Shown in pieces: positions 1-5,608 of a stretch of 5,959 nt of DNA. The notes below the pieces were generated by a model. It saw only the letters and a program-made list of their open reading frames with translations, searched no databases and was not told where the DNA came from. Positions within the stretch are counted from its first letter, which is position 1; each line of letters begins with the position of its first letter. Source of the DNA: JAAZMF01 sp036786445 (GTDB taxonomy: Bacteria > Bacillota > Limnochordia > DTU087); contig DAIQRD010000131.1 in assembly GCA_036786445.1 (NCBI GenBank), forward strand, positions 1-5,959, read 5' to 3'. Both the position numbers and the translations under genes were made by a program.

Positions 1-32
1 TAGTTACTCGGTTTCAGCGAGCCAGGGGGAGA

Positions 33-62
33 TTCACCGAAAAAGAGGAATATATGTATAGA
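33..62 (+). promoter_or_regulatory. weak candidate promoter for the CofE-like gene
   Basis: TTCACC at 33-38 and TATAGA at 57-62 are 18 bases apart and could be -35 and -10 boxes, in an A+T-rich patch about 50 bases before the start codon. Both match the sigma-70 consensus only in part. The remainder of 1-114 shows no gene end that can be recognised. Low confidence. Confidence 0.22.
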
Positions 63-114
63 GCAAAGAACATAGAATCTCGGGTTAGGCTCACGGGAAA
101 CTGGAGGTATCGTT

Positions 115-1290
115 ATGAAGACATTGCCCACGTATATAGGTTCTGCTGCCTTTGGCTTGAAAATGGGTGTATTCTTGCCAGGGTGCGATCTCATCGGAGA
201 GGTATCCAAACGAGCGGAGGATCTAAATAGAGATGGGCTTTTGGACGATGGCGATGTCATATGCATTACTGAATCCGTAGTTGCCCGGGTGCAAAGCAAC
301 ATTGTCACTACAGACCAGGTTGCCACAGAGGTCAAGTCCAAACTCAGCCTACAACCGACATCTACCTTGGGTGTAGTCTTTCCCATCGCCAGTCGCAACC
401 GCTTCAGTGTTGCCCTGGAGGGTCTAGCTAAGGCTGTTCCCGAAGGCAAGGTGGTTGTGCAGTTTTCCCATCCTGAAGATGAGGTAGGCAATCAGGTAAT
501 TGAACCAGCGTATGTACAAGGCCACGGAGGGGTTGGCGCTGTGCTATACCACAAGGACATACCTGGACAACTGCTTCTGCATCCGGTAACCAACATCGAT
601 TATGGCTCCTACTATACGGACGTAATCCGCCGGCAGGGCGCAACAGCGGTGATCATTTATGCCAATGACCCACAAGTGATTTTGGCCGAGAAGCCAGATG
701 GGATTATCGCCGCGGATATTCGCACACGAATAGAGACCAAAGCCAAGCTCCAGGAGGCTTTTGCCAATGTGATTACTCTCCAGGACCTTTGTAGCAATGG
801 TGATATCGCCAGCCAGTGGGGACTACTGGGCAGTAATATGTCTAGTGATGGTAAGCTAAAGCTGGCCCCAAGAAATGGCGACGAGATAACCAAGGAGATT
901 CAGGACGAGATTCTCCGGAGAACTGATCGCAAGGTGGAAGTTCTAATCTATGGCGATGGTGCTTACAAAGACCCGGGGACCGGTATCTACGAGCTCGCTG
1001 ACCCGGTGACCACCTTTGGGTGCACCCCCGGGCTGAATAGTTGTATACGTGGTGGAGTAAAGTACAAAATGCTAGCTGATCGGCTACATGCAGAGGGCAA
1101 GTCTATCTTGGAGATTGAAGCTGCTATCCAGGAAGCTAGGGCCAGTAATCTTGAGGCGGATAGTATCGAGACAGAAGGTACAACCCCCAGAAAAATGACA
1201 GACATTCTGGCAAGCTTAGCCGACTTGGTCAGTGGCTCATCCGATGCGGGGACACCGGTAGTCTTAGTGAAAAGCATTTATCGGGGATAG
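115..1290 (+). CDS. CofE-like (F420-0:L-glutamate ligase family) protein, 391 aa
   Basis: The protein resembles the coenzyme F420-0:L-glutamate ligase family. CofE itself adds glutamates to F420-0 using GTP. The N-terminal third carries the family's strand-rich core, with the DDGDVICITESVVAR segment at residues 44-58 matching the GD-(hydrophobic)-(T/S)-x-K/E-x-V type signature. Other conserved-looking stretches are VVFPIASRNRFSVAL (87-101), an HGG/GHGG turn near 136-139, and YGDGAYKDPGTGIYELADP (279-297). At 391 residues it is much longer than classical CofE (about 250), as in the long bacterial subgroup often annotated this way in organisms not known to make F420. The exact substrate is therefore uncertain, and some other gamma-glutamyl or amide ligation is possible. 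The ATG is supported by GGAGG at 103-107, seven bases upstream. It has its own terminator downstream, so it is probably transcribed separately from the IclR/KDG-kinase pair. Family assignment is fairly sure; the reaction is not. Confidence 0.8.
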   Translation: MKTLPTYIGSAAFGLKMGVFLPGCDLIGEVSKRAEDLNRDGLLDDGDVICITESVVARVQSNIVTTDQVATEVKSKLSLQPTSTLGVVFPIASRNRFSVALEGLAKAVPEGKVVVQFSHPEDEVGNQVIEPAYVQGHGGVGAVLYHKDIPGQLLLHPVTNIDYGSYYTDVIRRQGATAVIIYANDPQVILAEKPDGIIAADIRTRIETKAKLQEAFANVITLQDLCSNGDIASQWGLLGSNMSSDGKLKLAPRNGDEITKEIQDEILRRTDRKVEVLIYGDGAYKDPGTGIYELADPVTTFGCTPGLNSCIRGGVKYKMLADRLHAEGKSILEIEAAIQEARASNLEADSIETEGTTPRKMTDILASLADLVSGSSDAGTPVVLVKSIYRG

Positions 1291-1322
1291 TCCAAGAACT
1301 AGATTGCTATAGTGTGCTTAGG

Positions 1323-1350
1323 AAAGCGGGGATCTTGGTCTCCGCTTTTT
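1323..1350 (+). terminator. Rho-independent terminator after the CofE-like gene
   Basis: Arms AAAGCGGGGA (1323-1332) and TCTCCGCTTT (1339-1348) pair over ten positions with a single G-U wobble, around a six-base loop TCTTGG. The 3' arm runs into five consecutive Ts (1346-1350). It lies 33 bases after the CofE-like stop codon and insulates that gene from the regulator downstream. Confidence 0.88.
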
Positions 1351-1371
1351 CGCTGTCTTGAAGAAGGAATG

Positions 1372-1400
1372 TTGCTTTCCACCGGGAATTCATATATAGG
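1372..1400 (+). promoter_or_regulatory. candidate promoter of the iclR-kdgK pair
   Basis: TTGCTT (1372-1377) and TATAGG (1395-1400) are 17 bases apart, the optimal sigma-70 spacing, with a TATATA run overlapping the -10 side. The match to consensus is moderate (three and four of six). Its position just after the terminator and directly before a palindrome at the expected transcription start supports the assignment. Confidence 0.42.
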
Positions 1401-1407
1401 CAAGCCG

Positions 1408-1422
1408 TTTCATTTATTGAAA
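1408..1422 (+). promoter_or_regulatory. palindrome TTTCA-N5-TGAAA, candidate IclR-family operator
   Basis: TTTCA at 1408-1412 and TGAAA at 1418-1422 are perfect inverted halves separated by five bases. The site lies just after the proposed -10 box, around the expected transcription start, where a bound repressor would block initiation. IclR-family regulators bind short palindromes and commonly control their own operon. The halves resemble those in known KdgR sites but in the opposite arrangement, so the match to any known box is not claimed. Confidence 0.4.
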
Positions 1423-1452
1423 TACGAGTCTAAATGACCTTTACCCATCAAG

Positions 1453-1458
1453 AAGGAG
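1453..1458 (+). promoter_or_regulatory. ribosome binding site that sets the IclR start at 1470
   Basis: AAGGAG lies 11 bases before the ATG at 1470. The earlier in-frame ATG at 1434 has no purine-rich site upstream, so 1470 is the better start. Confidence 0.7.
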
Positions 1459-1469
1459 CAGTTGAACCT

Positions 1470-2246
1470 ATGAGTGGCGGAAACCCAGCAATCAGCCAAA
1501 CCGCGATCCGGTGCCTTGAAGTACTACAGGCAGTTAGTGATCACGGAAGGGCCAATAGCCGCAAGGGCCTAGCACTCAAAGATGTAGTTGAGAAGACAGG
1601 GTTTAATTCATCTACTGCCTATCGGTATCTGCAGACATTGGAGCAATACGGCCTATTGCAGAAAGACGCGAGCGGGCTGTATAAGCTGGGTCTTAAGGTG
1701 GTAGAGCTTTATCACGCCTTTACCGATGGCAATGATCTCCGTCAGGTAGCTTATGAGCATATGCTTGCCCTTTCCAAAGAAACCGAGGAGACAGTATATC
1801 TAGGTATCCTCGATGGCTTAGAAGTCTTCTATATTGAGAGGGTAGATAGCCCGTTACCCATTAGGCCCCATACCCAGATAGGAGGAAGAAACAAGCTCTA
1901 TTGTACGGGGCTTGGCAAAGCTATCTTGAGCCAAAGACCGGATCTACTCAATCGGATTATAGATGTCGGTCTAGAACCTTTGACAGCGAACACCATAACT
2001 GACCCAGAGAGACTAATTGCACAATTGCAGGAATGTCACGTTGCCCTAGATGATATGGAAAACGAATCAGAAGTAAGGTGTGTAGCTGCCCCGCTTTTTG
2101 ACGAGAGAAGACAGGTTACAGCTGCCCTTAGTATCTCAGGACCCGCCTCTCGGATGCGTATAGATAGGCTTGTGAATGACCTAGGCCCTAAGGTTCAGGT
2201 GACTGCCCAGCACATTTCCAAGATGCTAGGATACATAGATGCGTGA
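1470..2246 (+). CDS. IclR-family transcriptional regulator (KdgR-like by context), 258 aa
   Basis: A DNA-binding regulator with the normal two-domain IclR layout. Residues about 8-72 form a winged helix-turn-helix, with LKDVVEKTGFNSSTAYRYLQ (36-55) covering the two HTH helices. Residues about 75-255 form the effector-binding domain, with the family landmarks YCTGLGKAILS (144-154) and the DD(M)E...VRCVAAPLFD segment (194-211), whose cysteine and acidic residues sit where IclR proteins bind small ligands. The length fits the usual 250-260 residues when started at 1470; an in-frame ATG at 1434 would add 12 residues but lacks a ribosome site. It is followed after 33 bases by a KDG kinase gene on the same strand. 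This suggests that it senses 2-keto-3-deoxygluconate or a related uronate intermediate and regulates that gene and itself; this specificity is inferred from the neighbour only. Confidence 0.93.
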   Translation: MSGGNPAISQTAIRCLEVLQAVSDHGRANSRKGLALKDVVEKTGFNSSTAYRYLQTLEQYGLLQKDASGLYKLGLKVVELYHAFTDGNDLRQVAYEHMLALSKETEETVYLGILDGLEVFYIERVDSPLPIRPHTQIGGRNKLYCTGLGKAILSQRPDLLNRIIDVGLEPLTANTITDPERLIAQLQECHVALDDMENESEVRCVAAPLFDERRQVTAALSISGPASRMRIDRLVNDLGPKVQVTAQHISKMLGYIDA

Positions 2247-2279
2247 ACTAAAAGACCAAACTGAAGGGAGTCTGTTTAT

Positions 2280-3263
2280 ATGGAGTTCGATCTTATCGCT
2301 TTTGGGGAGACCCTAGTACGTCTATCACCGCCGGGGCCGGAGGTCATTGAGCAGGCGAAATCTTTGAACATGTACCCTGCCGGAAGCGAGCTCAATGTAT
2401 CAGTTGCGGCCAAGCGGTTAGGCCTTAAGGTCTCATATGTCTCAAGACTAGCCAATAACCCCCTGGGCTGGTGGATTGCAAACAAGTGTCGAGAGCATGG
2501 AATAGATGTCTCCTATGTGAAATATGCCGATGATCGGCAAGGATTGTACTTCTTTGAAAATGGTGTGCCACCACGGCCAGGGGTTGCTTACTATGATCGG
2601 GCTAATTCCGCTTTTGCCAATGTCAGCCTAGAAGATTTCGACTGGCCTAGTATTCTAGCCCAGACCAAGATGTTTCTAGCTAGTGGGATCAATCCTGCTC
2701 TAAGCCCTGATGCTCACAGGGTGACTTTGGAGGCTGTCAAGCAGGCTCATGCTGCGGAGAAGCTAGTGGCCTTTGATCTTAACTATCGCAGCAAGCTTTG
2801 GGATATACCCACAGCCAAGAAAGTCTTGAGTGAATATCTACCATATGTAAGTATCCTCTTCACATCAGGTGGAGATGCTGCTGAGGTTCTGGGTTTTAGT
2901 GATCCTCCGGGTGAGGATTTGGCATTGAAAATGAGTGAGGAGCTTGGGATCCCCACAGTGTGCCTGGTATATGGGCCAGGCGATACATCTAGTGCGCTCT
3001 GGCGAGCCGTCTGTGCATCCAATGGGAAAACATATGCTGCCGAGCAGGAAGGGGCACTGATGACGGTTGATCGGCTAGGAGCAGGGGATGCCTTCGCGGG
3101 AGGCTTTCTAACTGGTTTCTTAGAAGAGGGCCCTGCACTTGGTGTCAAAATGGGGAATGCGGTAATGACTTTGAAAAACACCTATCAAGGTGATATTGCC
3201 TGGGTAACCCGGGACGTGGTCGATGCCTACTTGGCCGGTGAAGGCGGTATGATCAAGAGATAG
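2280..3263 (+). CDS. kdgK: 2-keto-3-deoxygluconate kinase, PfkB/ribokinase family, 327 aa
   Basis: Cytoplasmic sugar kinase that phosphorylates 2-keto-3-deoxygluconate (KDG) to KDPG, which an aldolase splits to pyruvate and glyceraldehyde-3-phosphate in uronate/pectin or Entner-Doudoroff breakdown. The N-terminal PfkB signature is PAGSELNVSVAAKRLG (33-48), where the usual GG(A/S) is AGS. The C-terminal signature is VDRLGAGDAFAGGFL (263-277), with the anion hole GAGD at 267-270 and catalytic base D270. KDG-kinase-specific landmarks are YFFENG (90-95), YYDRANSA (104-111) and FDLNYRSKLW (165-174), including arginines 107 and 170 expected to contact the sugar-acid carboxylate. The GNAVMTLKNTYQGDIAW stretch (292-308) is also typical. 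Length is normal. An AGGGAG site (2265-2270) precedes the ATG by nine bases. It is probably co-transcribed with the IclR gene. No KDPG aldolase gene follows. Another sugar-acid kinase activity (for example 5-keto or galactonate type) cannot be excluded. Confidence 0.88.
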   Translation: MEFDLIAFGETLVRLSPPGPEVIEQAKSLNMYPAGSELNVSVAAKRLGLKVSYVSRLANNPLGWWIANKCREHGIDVSYVKYADDRQGLYFFENGVPPRPGVAYYDRANSAFANVSLEDFDWPSILAQTKMFLASGINPALSPDAHRVTLEAVKQAHAAEKLVAFDLNYRSKLWDIPTAKKVLSEYLPYVSILFTSGGDAAEVLGFSDPPGEDLALKMSEELGIPTVCLVYGPGDTSSALWRAVCASNGKTYAAEQEGALMTVDRLGAGDAFAGGFLTGFLEEGPALGVKMGNAVMTLKNTYQGDIAWVTRDVVDAYLAGEGGMIKR

Positions 3264-3281
3264 GAATCCCATCGCGATTAT

Positions 3282-3287
3282 AGGAGG
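3282..3287 (+). promoter_or_regulatory. orphan AGGAGG without a following gene
   Basis: A perfect AGGAGG lies 18 bases after the kdgK stop, where a third operon gene's ribosome site would be expected. No ATG, GTG or TTG occurs at usable spacing, and no + strand gene follows before the convergent arsC. It may be chance or a leftover of a lost operon gene. Confidence 0.3.
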
Positions 3288-3339
3288 CTAGCGACTAGGG
3301 CTGAACAGGCCTCATGTATTAACCTTTATATGGATTTTT

Positions 3340-3381
3340 GAAGGGATGACGCTATGCTGTGATTACCTAGCGTCACCCTTC
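3340..3381. terminator. long hairpin between convergent kdgK and arsC, possible shared terminator
   Basis: GAAGGG-A-TGACGCTA (3340-3354) and TAGCGTCA-CCCTTC (3368-3381) pair over 14 positions with one bulged A, around a 13-base loop. On the - strand the first arm encodes the last arsC codons (Lys-Gly-Asp-Ala) and the loop holds the arsC stop codon. The position between convergent genes suggests a bidirectional terminator, but there is no U-run after the stem on either strand: the + side is followed by TTGATAC, the - side by AAAAATCC. It may stop transcription weakly, protect mRNA 3' ends, or be a small duplication of the arsC end. Confidence 0.4.
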
Positions 3382-3773
3382 TTGATACTAAGCCTCTCGG
3401 CTAGTTGTCTTATCTTATCTTCGATTTCCCTGATCACCGCGACGAACTCATCATCACTCTTTCCTGTTGGATCAGCAAGTCCCCAGTCTTCCCTGAACTT
3501 GCAGGGGAGATAGGGACAATCCACATTGCATCCCATGGTGATCACCACGTCTACAGGTGGTATCTCCTCAAGAAGTTTAGGACGCTGGGCTTCTTCCATA
3601 TCAATACCATAGATTTCTCTCATCAGCCGCACTGCATCAGGATTGATGGCATCCTTGAGTTTGGTACCAGCCGAATAACTCTCAAAAACATCCTTAGCCA
3701 AGTGCTTTCCCAAAGCTTCGGCTATCTGGGATCGGCAGGAATTGTGTACACAAACAAAGGCTACTTTGATCAT
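3363..3773 (-). CDS. arsC: arsenate reductase, thioredoxin-coupled (LMW phosphatase fold), 136 aa
   Basis: Cytoplasmic enzyme that reduces arsenate to arsenite using a low-molecular-weight tyrosine-phosphatase fold and electrons from thioredoxin. The phosphatase loop C-x5-R is CVHNSCR at residues 8-14, followed by SQIAEA, the hallmark of this ArsC class. The redox segment MGCNVDCPYLPC (80-91) gives cysteines 82, 86 and 91 for the disulfide relay from nucleophile Cys8. EDWGLADPTGK (95-105) supplies the general-acid aspartate of the DP motif (Asp101). Length is normal. The ATG at 3773-3771 is preceded by AAGGGG (3786-3781) at seven bases. An in-frame TTG 18 bases upstream lies before that site and is unlikely to be used. 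It is divergent from arsR and the permease, with which it presumably acts; the mini-thioredoxin encoded nearby could be its reductant, although this is inference. Three relay-candidate cysteines rather than two is typical of this subgroup. Confidence 0.93.
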   Translation of the reverse strand: MIKVAFVCVHNSCRSQIAEALGKHLAKDVFESYSAGTKLKDAINPDAVRLMREIYGIDMEEAQRPKLLEEIPPVDVVITMGCNVDCPYLPCKFREDWGLADPTGKSDDEFVAVIREIEDKIRQLAERLSIKKGDAR

Positions 3774-3780
3774 GAGTTCA

Positions 3781-3786
3781 CCCCTT
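3781..3786 (-). promoter_or_regulatory. ribosome binding site that sets the arsC start
   Basis: Read on the - strand, AAGGGG sits seven bases before the ATG at 3773. The longer reading frame would start at a TTG (3791-3789) upstream of this site and would therefore translate through it. The ATG start is preferred. Confidence 0.75.
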
Positions 3787-3840
3787 AGCAATCATACCAT
3801 GGCAGGCATTCGTCTTAAAGTATGGTAGCCTCAAAACCTA

Positions 3841-3869
3841 TTGACGCCTATATTCCTATATGGTAATAT
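3841..3869 (+). promoter_or_regulatory. strong sigma-70 type promoter of the arsR operon
   Basis: TTGACG (3841-3846) and TAATAT (3864-3869) are separated by exactly 17 bases, each five of six to consensus. The expected start of transcription, about 3876, leaves a leader of only some 16 bases before the arsR ATG, just enough for its ribosome site. This promoter overlaps what would otherwise look like an upstream extension of the arsR reading frame, so the shorter arsR start must be correct. Confidence 0.82.
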
Positions 3870-3870
3870 A
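3849..3870 (+). promoter_or_regulatory. 22-base palindrome in the promoter spacer, candidate ArsR operator
   Basis: Perfect outer halves TATATT (3849-3854) and AATATA (3865-3870) flank a ten-base centre. Over the full 22 bases, nine of the eleven symmetric pairs match. The site fills the gap between the -35 and -10 boxes and covers the -10 box, so a dimeric ArsR/SmtB repressor bound here would exclude RNA polymerase. This family is known to bind A+T-rich imperfect palindromes over promoters and release them on metal(loid) binding. Assignment to this ArsR is inference from position. Confidence 0.68.
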
Positions 3871-3880
3871 CTACACATAA

Positions 3881-3887
3881 GGGGGAG
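3881..3887 (+). promoter_or_regulatory. ribosome binding site that sets the arsR start
   Basis: GGGGGAG ends four bases before the ATG at 3892. It is the only purine-rich site ahead of arsR and lies downstream of the promoter, confirming that 3892 rather than the TTG at 3841 is the start. Confidence 0.7.
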
Positions 3888-3891
3888 AGCT

Positions 3892-4221
3892 ATGGGTATT
3901 TACGAAATGAGAGCGGATCTGGCTAGAGCATTAGCCCATCCCTTGCGGTTGGAAATCCTCGATATCCTTCTAGCAGAAGGGGAGAAGTGTGTTTGCGAGA
4001 TCGCCGACAAGGTAGATGCTCAACAGCCAACGGTGTCCAAGCATCTTAGTGTTCTAAGGGATGCTGGTATCTTGGCGTCTCGCAAAGATGGTTTGATGGT
4101 ATATTATCGAGTGCGGGTACCCTGTATCCAAGGTTTTTTCCACTGTCTGGACAGAGTCCTGGAAGAAGACCTCAAGAGGCGGCAGGCGCACCTAGAGGAG
4201 GGGGGATATATCGATGAATAA
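3892..4221 (+). CDS. arsR: ArsR/SmtB-family metalloid-responsive repressor, 109 aa
   Basis: Small winged-helix repressor that leaves its operator on binding As(III) or a similar thiophilic ion. LARALAHPLRLEILDIL (10-26) is the family's opening helix. EKCVCEIADKV (31-41) is the metal-sensing helix, and QQPTVSKHLSVLRDAGIL (44-61) is the recognition helix followed by the wing (SRKDGLMVYYRV, 63-74). The sensor motif keeps the paired cysteines 33 and 35 of the E. coli-type CVCDLC site, but the third cysteine position is Ala38. Cys78 or Cys85, further along, could complete a three-thiol site. The start at 3892 is fixed by the promoter lying immediately upstream. The stop codon overlaps the start of the permease gene by eight bases, so the two are translationally coupled. 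Its likely operator is the palindrome in its own promoter. The family is certain; arsenic specificity rests on the CxC motif and neighbours. Confidence 0.94.
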   Translation: MGIYEMRADLARALAHPLRLEILDILLAEGEKCVCEIADKVDAQQPTVSKHLSVLRDAGILASRKDGLMVYYRVRVPCIQGFFHCLDRVLEEDLKRRQAHLEEGGYIDE

Positions 4222-5452
4222 ACCAGGAACAACAGCAAGAGTGACAACAGAAAGGTGGCGCATTAGAGGGATTTTGGAGCACCCTGAGCTAAAGCCTTTC
4301 GTCATAACTGTGGCGATCTTCCTAGGAGCATACTTCCTTCCCTTTAGTAATCCGCGGGTCGGGAGTGCTATTCTGGAAGGTTTCTATATGCTGCAGGAAT
4401 ACGCTCGAGAGCATGTGCTCTTTTGCCTGATTCCGGCCTTTTTCATTGCCGGTGCTATTGGTAATTTCATCTCTCAGGGGACCGTGCTCCGTTACTTAGG
4501 AGCGGAAGCGCCACGGTGGCTAGCATATTCTGTGGCCTCAGTTTCTGGCGCTATACTGGCGGTATGCTCATGTACGATCCTGCCCCTATTTGCTGGGATT
4601 TACCGACGGGGAGCCGGAATTGGCCCAGCCACGGCCTTTCTCTACTCAGGCCCAGCCATTAATGTGCTGGCCATTATTTTGACGGGGAGAATTCTCGGCT
4701 GGCAGTTAGGTCTAGCCCGAGCGGTGGGTGCAGTTCTGTTTTCCGTTGTGATCGGGTTAGTTATGGCAACACTATACGGAGATGAAGATGCAAAGCGAAC
4801 TCGCGGATCTGGGCAGGAAGCTCTTGAAGCCGAGGAGGGACGCGCTGGCGGTCAGAACCTCGTTTTCTTCGCCACACTGGTCTTGATCCTCATCTTTGCT
4901 GCTTGGGGCAAACCCAGTCAGCCAGTAGGTTTCTGGAATGCAGTGTTTGCTGCCAAATGGTATCTAACTGCAGGATTGCTGGTGTTACTCGCGTATATGC
5001 TCAAGCAGTGGTTCGACAAGGAGGAACGGCGGGAATGGGTGGCTGCTACTTGGGGCTTTGCCAAGCAGATCCTGCCTCTGCTCTTTGGTGGTGTGCTCAT
5101 TGCGGGGATACTGATGGGGCGACCAGAGACTGATGCAGGTCTGATCCCATCGAAGTATGTGGCGGGCCTGGTGGGTGGCAACTCACTGAAGGCAAATCTT
5201 GTCGCTTCAGTGATCGGTGCCTTTATGTACCTAGCGACCTTGACAGAAGTGCCCATACTCCAGGGGCTGCTTGGTTCGGGTATGGGGCAGGGGCCAGCGC
5301 TGGCATTACTCTTGGCGGGGCCGGCGCTTAGCCTTCCCAGCATGTTGGTGATCCGGGGTGTATTGGGTACCCGCAAGACAGTGACCTATGTCTCGCTGGT
5401 TGTGCTGATGGCGACCCTTACTGGCATGATTTATGGTTCGCTGGTTGTCTAG
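4214..5452 (+). CDS. ArsP/DUF318-family permease, probable metalloid exporter, 412 aa
   Basis: Integral membrane transporter of the ArsP_1 (COG0701) permease family, members of which export arsenicals, including trivalent organoarsenicals; some relatives are linked to Cu/Zn efflux. About ten to eleven hydrophobic segments are visible, roughly at 27-45, 66-88, 104-128, 145-160, 166-188, 214-231, 247-264, 284-301, 326-343, 361-380 and 389-410. Family landmarks are the AVCSCTILPLFAGIYRRGAG motif (116-135) with intramembrane cysteines 118 and 120, SGPAIN (145-150), and the matching second-half motif TEVPILQGLLGSGMGQG (344-360) with AGPALSLPSM (368-377), which points to two internally related halves. 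A charged loop (about 189-213) separates the halves. The start is preceded by a long G-rich site (GAGGAGGGGGG, 4195-4205) and lies inside the end of arsR, giving tight coupling. With no ArsB or Acr3 in view, it is the only candidate exporter for the arsenite made by ArsC. The exact substrate is inferred from context. Confidence 0.9.
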   Translation: MNKPGTTARVTTERWRIRGILEHPELKPFVITVAIFLGAYFLPFSNPRVGSAILEGFYMLQEYAREHVLFCLIPAFFIAGAIGNFISQGTVLRYLGAEAPRWLAYSVASVSGAILAVCSCTILPLFAGIYRRGAGIGPATAFLYSGPAINVLAIILTGRILGWQLGLARAVGAVLFSVVIGLVMATLYGDEDAKRTRGSGQEALEAEEGRAGGQNLVFFATLVLILIFAAWGKPSQPVGFWNAVFAAKWYLTAGLLVLLAYMLKQWFDKEERREWVAATWGFAKQILPLLFGGVLIAGILMGRPETDAGLIPSKYVAGLVGGNSLKANLVASVIGAFMYLATLTEVPILQGLLGSGMGQGPALALLLAGPALSLPSMLVIRGVLGTRKTVTYVSLVVLMATLTGMIYGSLVV

Positions 5453-5492
5453 GCAGGAGAAGATATTCCGGAGACGATATACTGAAGAGAAA

Positions 5493-5527
5493 GTTGGTGG
5501 TTGGCGCTAGGTGATTGGTGCTAGGTG
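5493..5527 (+). repeat. five degenerate 7-base tandem repeats in the permease-thioredoxin gap
   Basis: Five consecutive heptamers read GTTGGTG, GTTGGCG, CTAGGTG, ATTGGTG and CTAGGTG, with consensus N-T-(T/A)-G-G-(T)-G. They lie in the 156-base non-coding gap (5453-5608). The gap holds no gene, convincing terminator or promoter that I can see. Heptameric intergenic tandem repeats are known from other bacteria (for example cyanobacterial STRR sequences), but no identity is claimed. Confidence 0.7.
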
Positions 5528-5608
5528 TATCTGGATGGTTTTCCGGGAGCAGAGAGGTTTCGGTAGATGGATTCATAGACGAGACTGAACTACTAAGGGA
5601 GTGGTCTT

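Noticed and set aside
1..114. Possible tail of an upstream gene or RNA element at the left edge
   Set aside because: No frame with recognisable protein similarity and no convincing structured RNA could be seen; only a weak promoter is suggested.
1434..1469. Upstream ATG that would lengthen the IclR protein by 12 residues
   Set aside because: No ribosome site precedes it, while AAGGAG precedes the ATG at 1470, which gives the usual family length.
3271..3278. ATCGCGAT palindrome after kdgK
   Set aside because: Eight-base palindromes are common by chance, and nothing nearby gives it a role.
3405..3788. Open frame of 127 codons on the + strand across the arsC region
   Set aside because: It is exactly antisense to arsC, whose active-site motifs are intact; it lacks a plausible ribosome site and resembles no protein family.
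3774..3796. TATGAT on the - strand (3796-3791) as a -10 box for arsC
   Set aside because: Transcription would begin inside the arsC ribosome site, and no fair -35 box lies at the right distance.
4918..5376. 152-codon frame on the - strand within the permease gene
   Set aside because: It is the antisense shadow of the permease, with low-complexity proline/serine-rich composition and no ribosome site.
5535..5588. A 17-codon frame beginning ATGGTTTTC in the permease-thioredoxin gap
   Set aside because: There is no clear ribosome site, the composition is arginine-rich and unremarkable, and such short frames are expected by chance.
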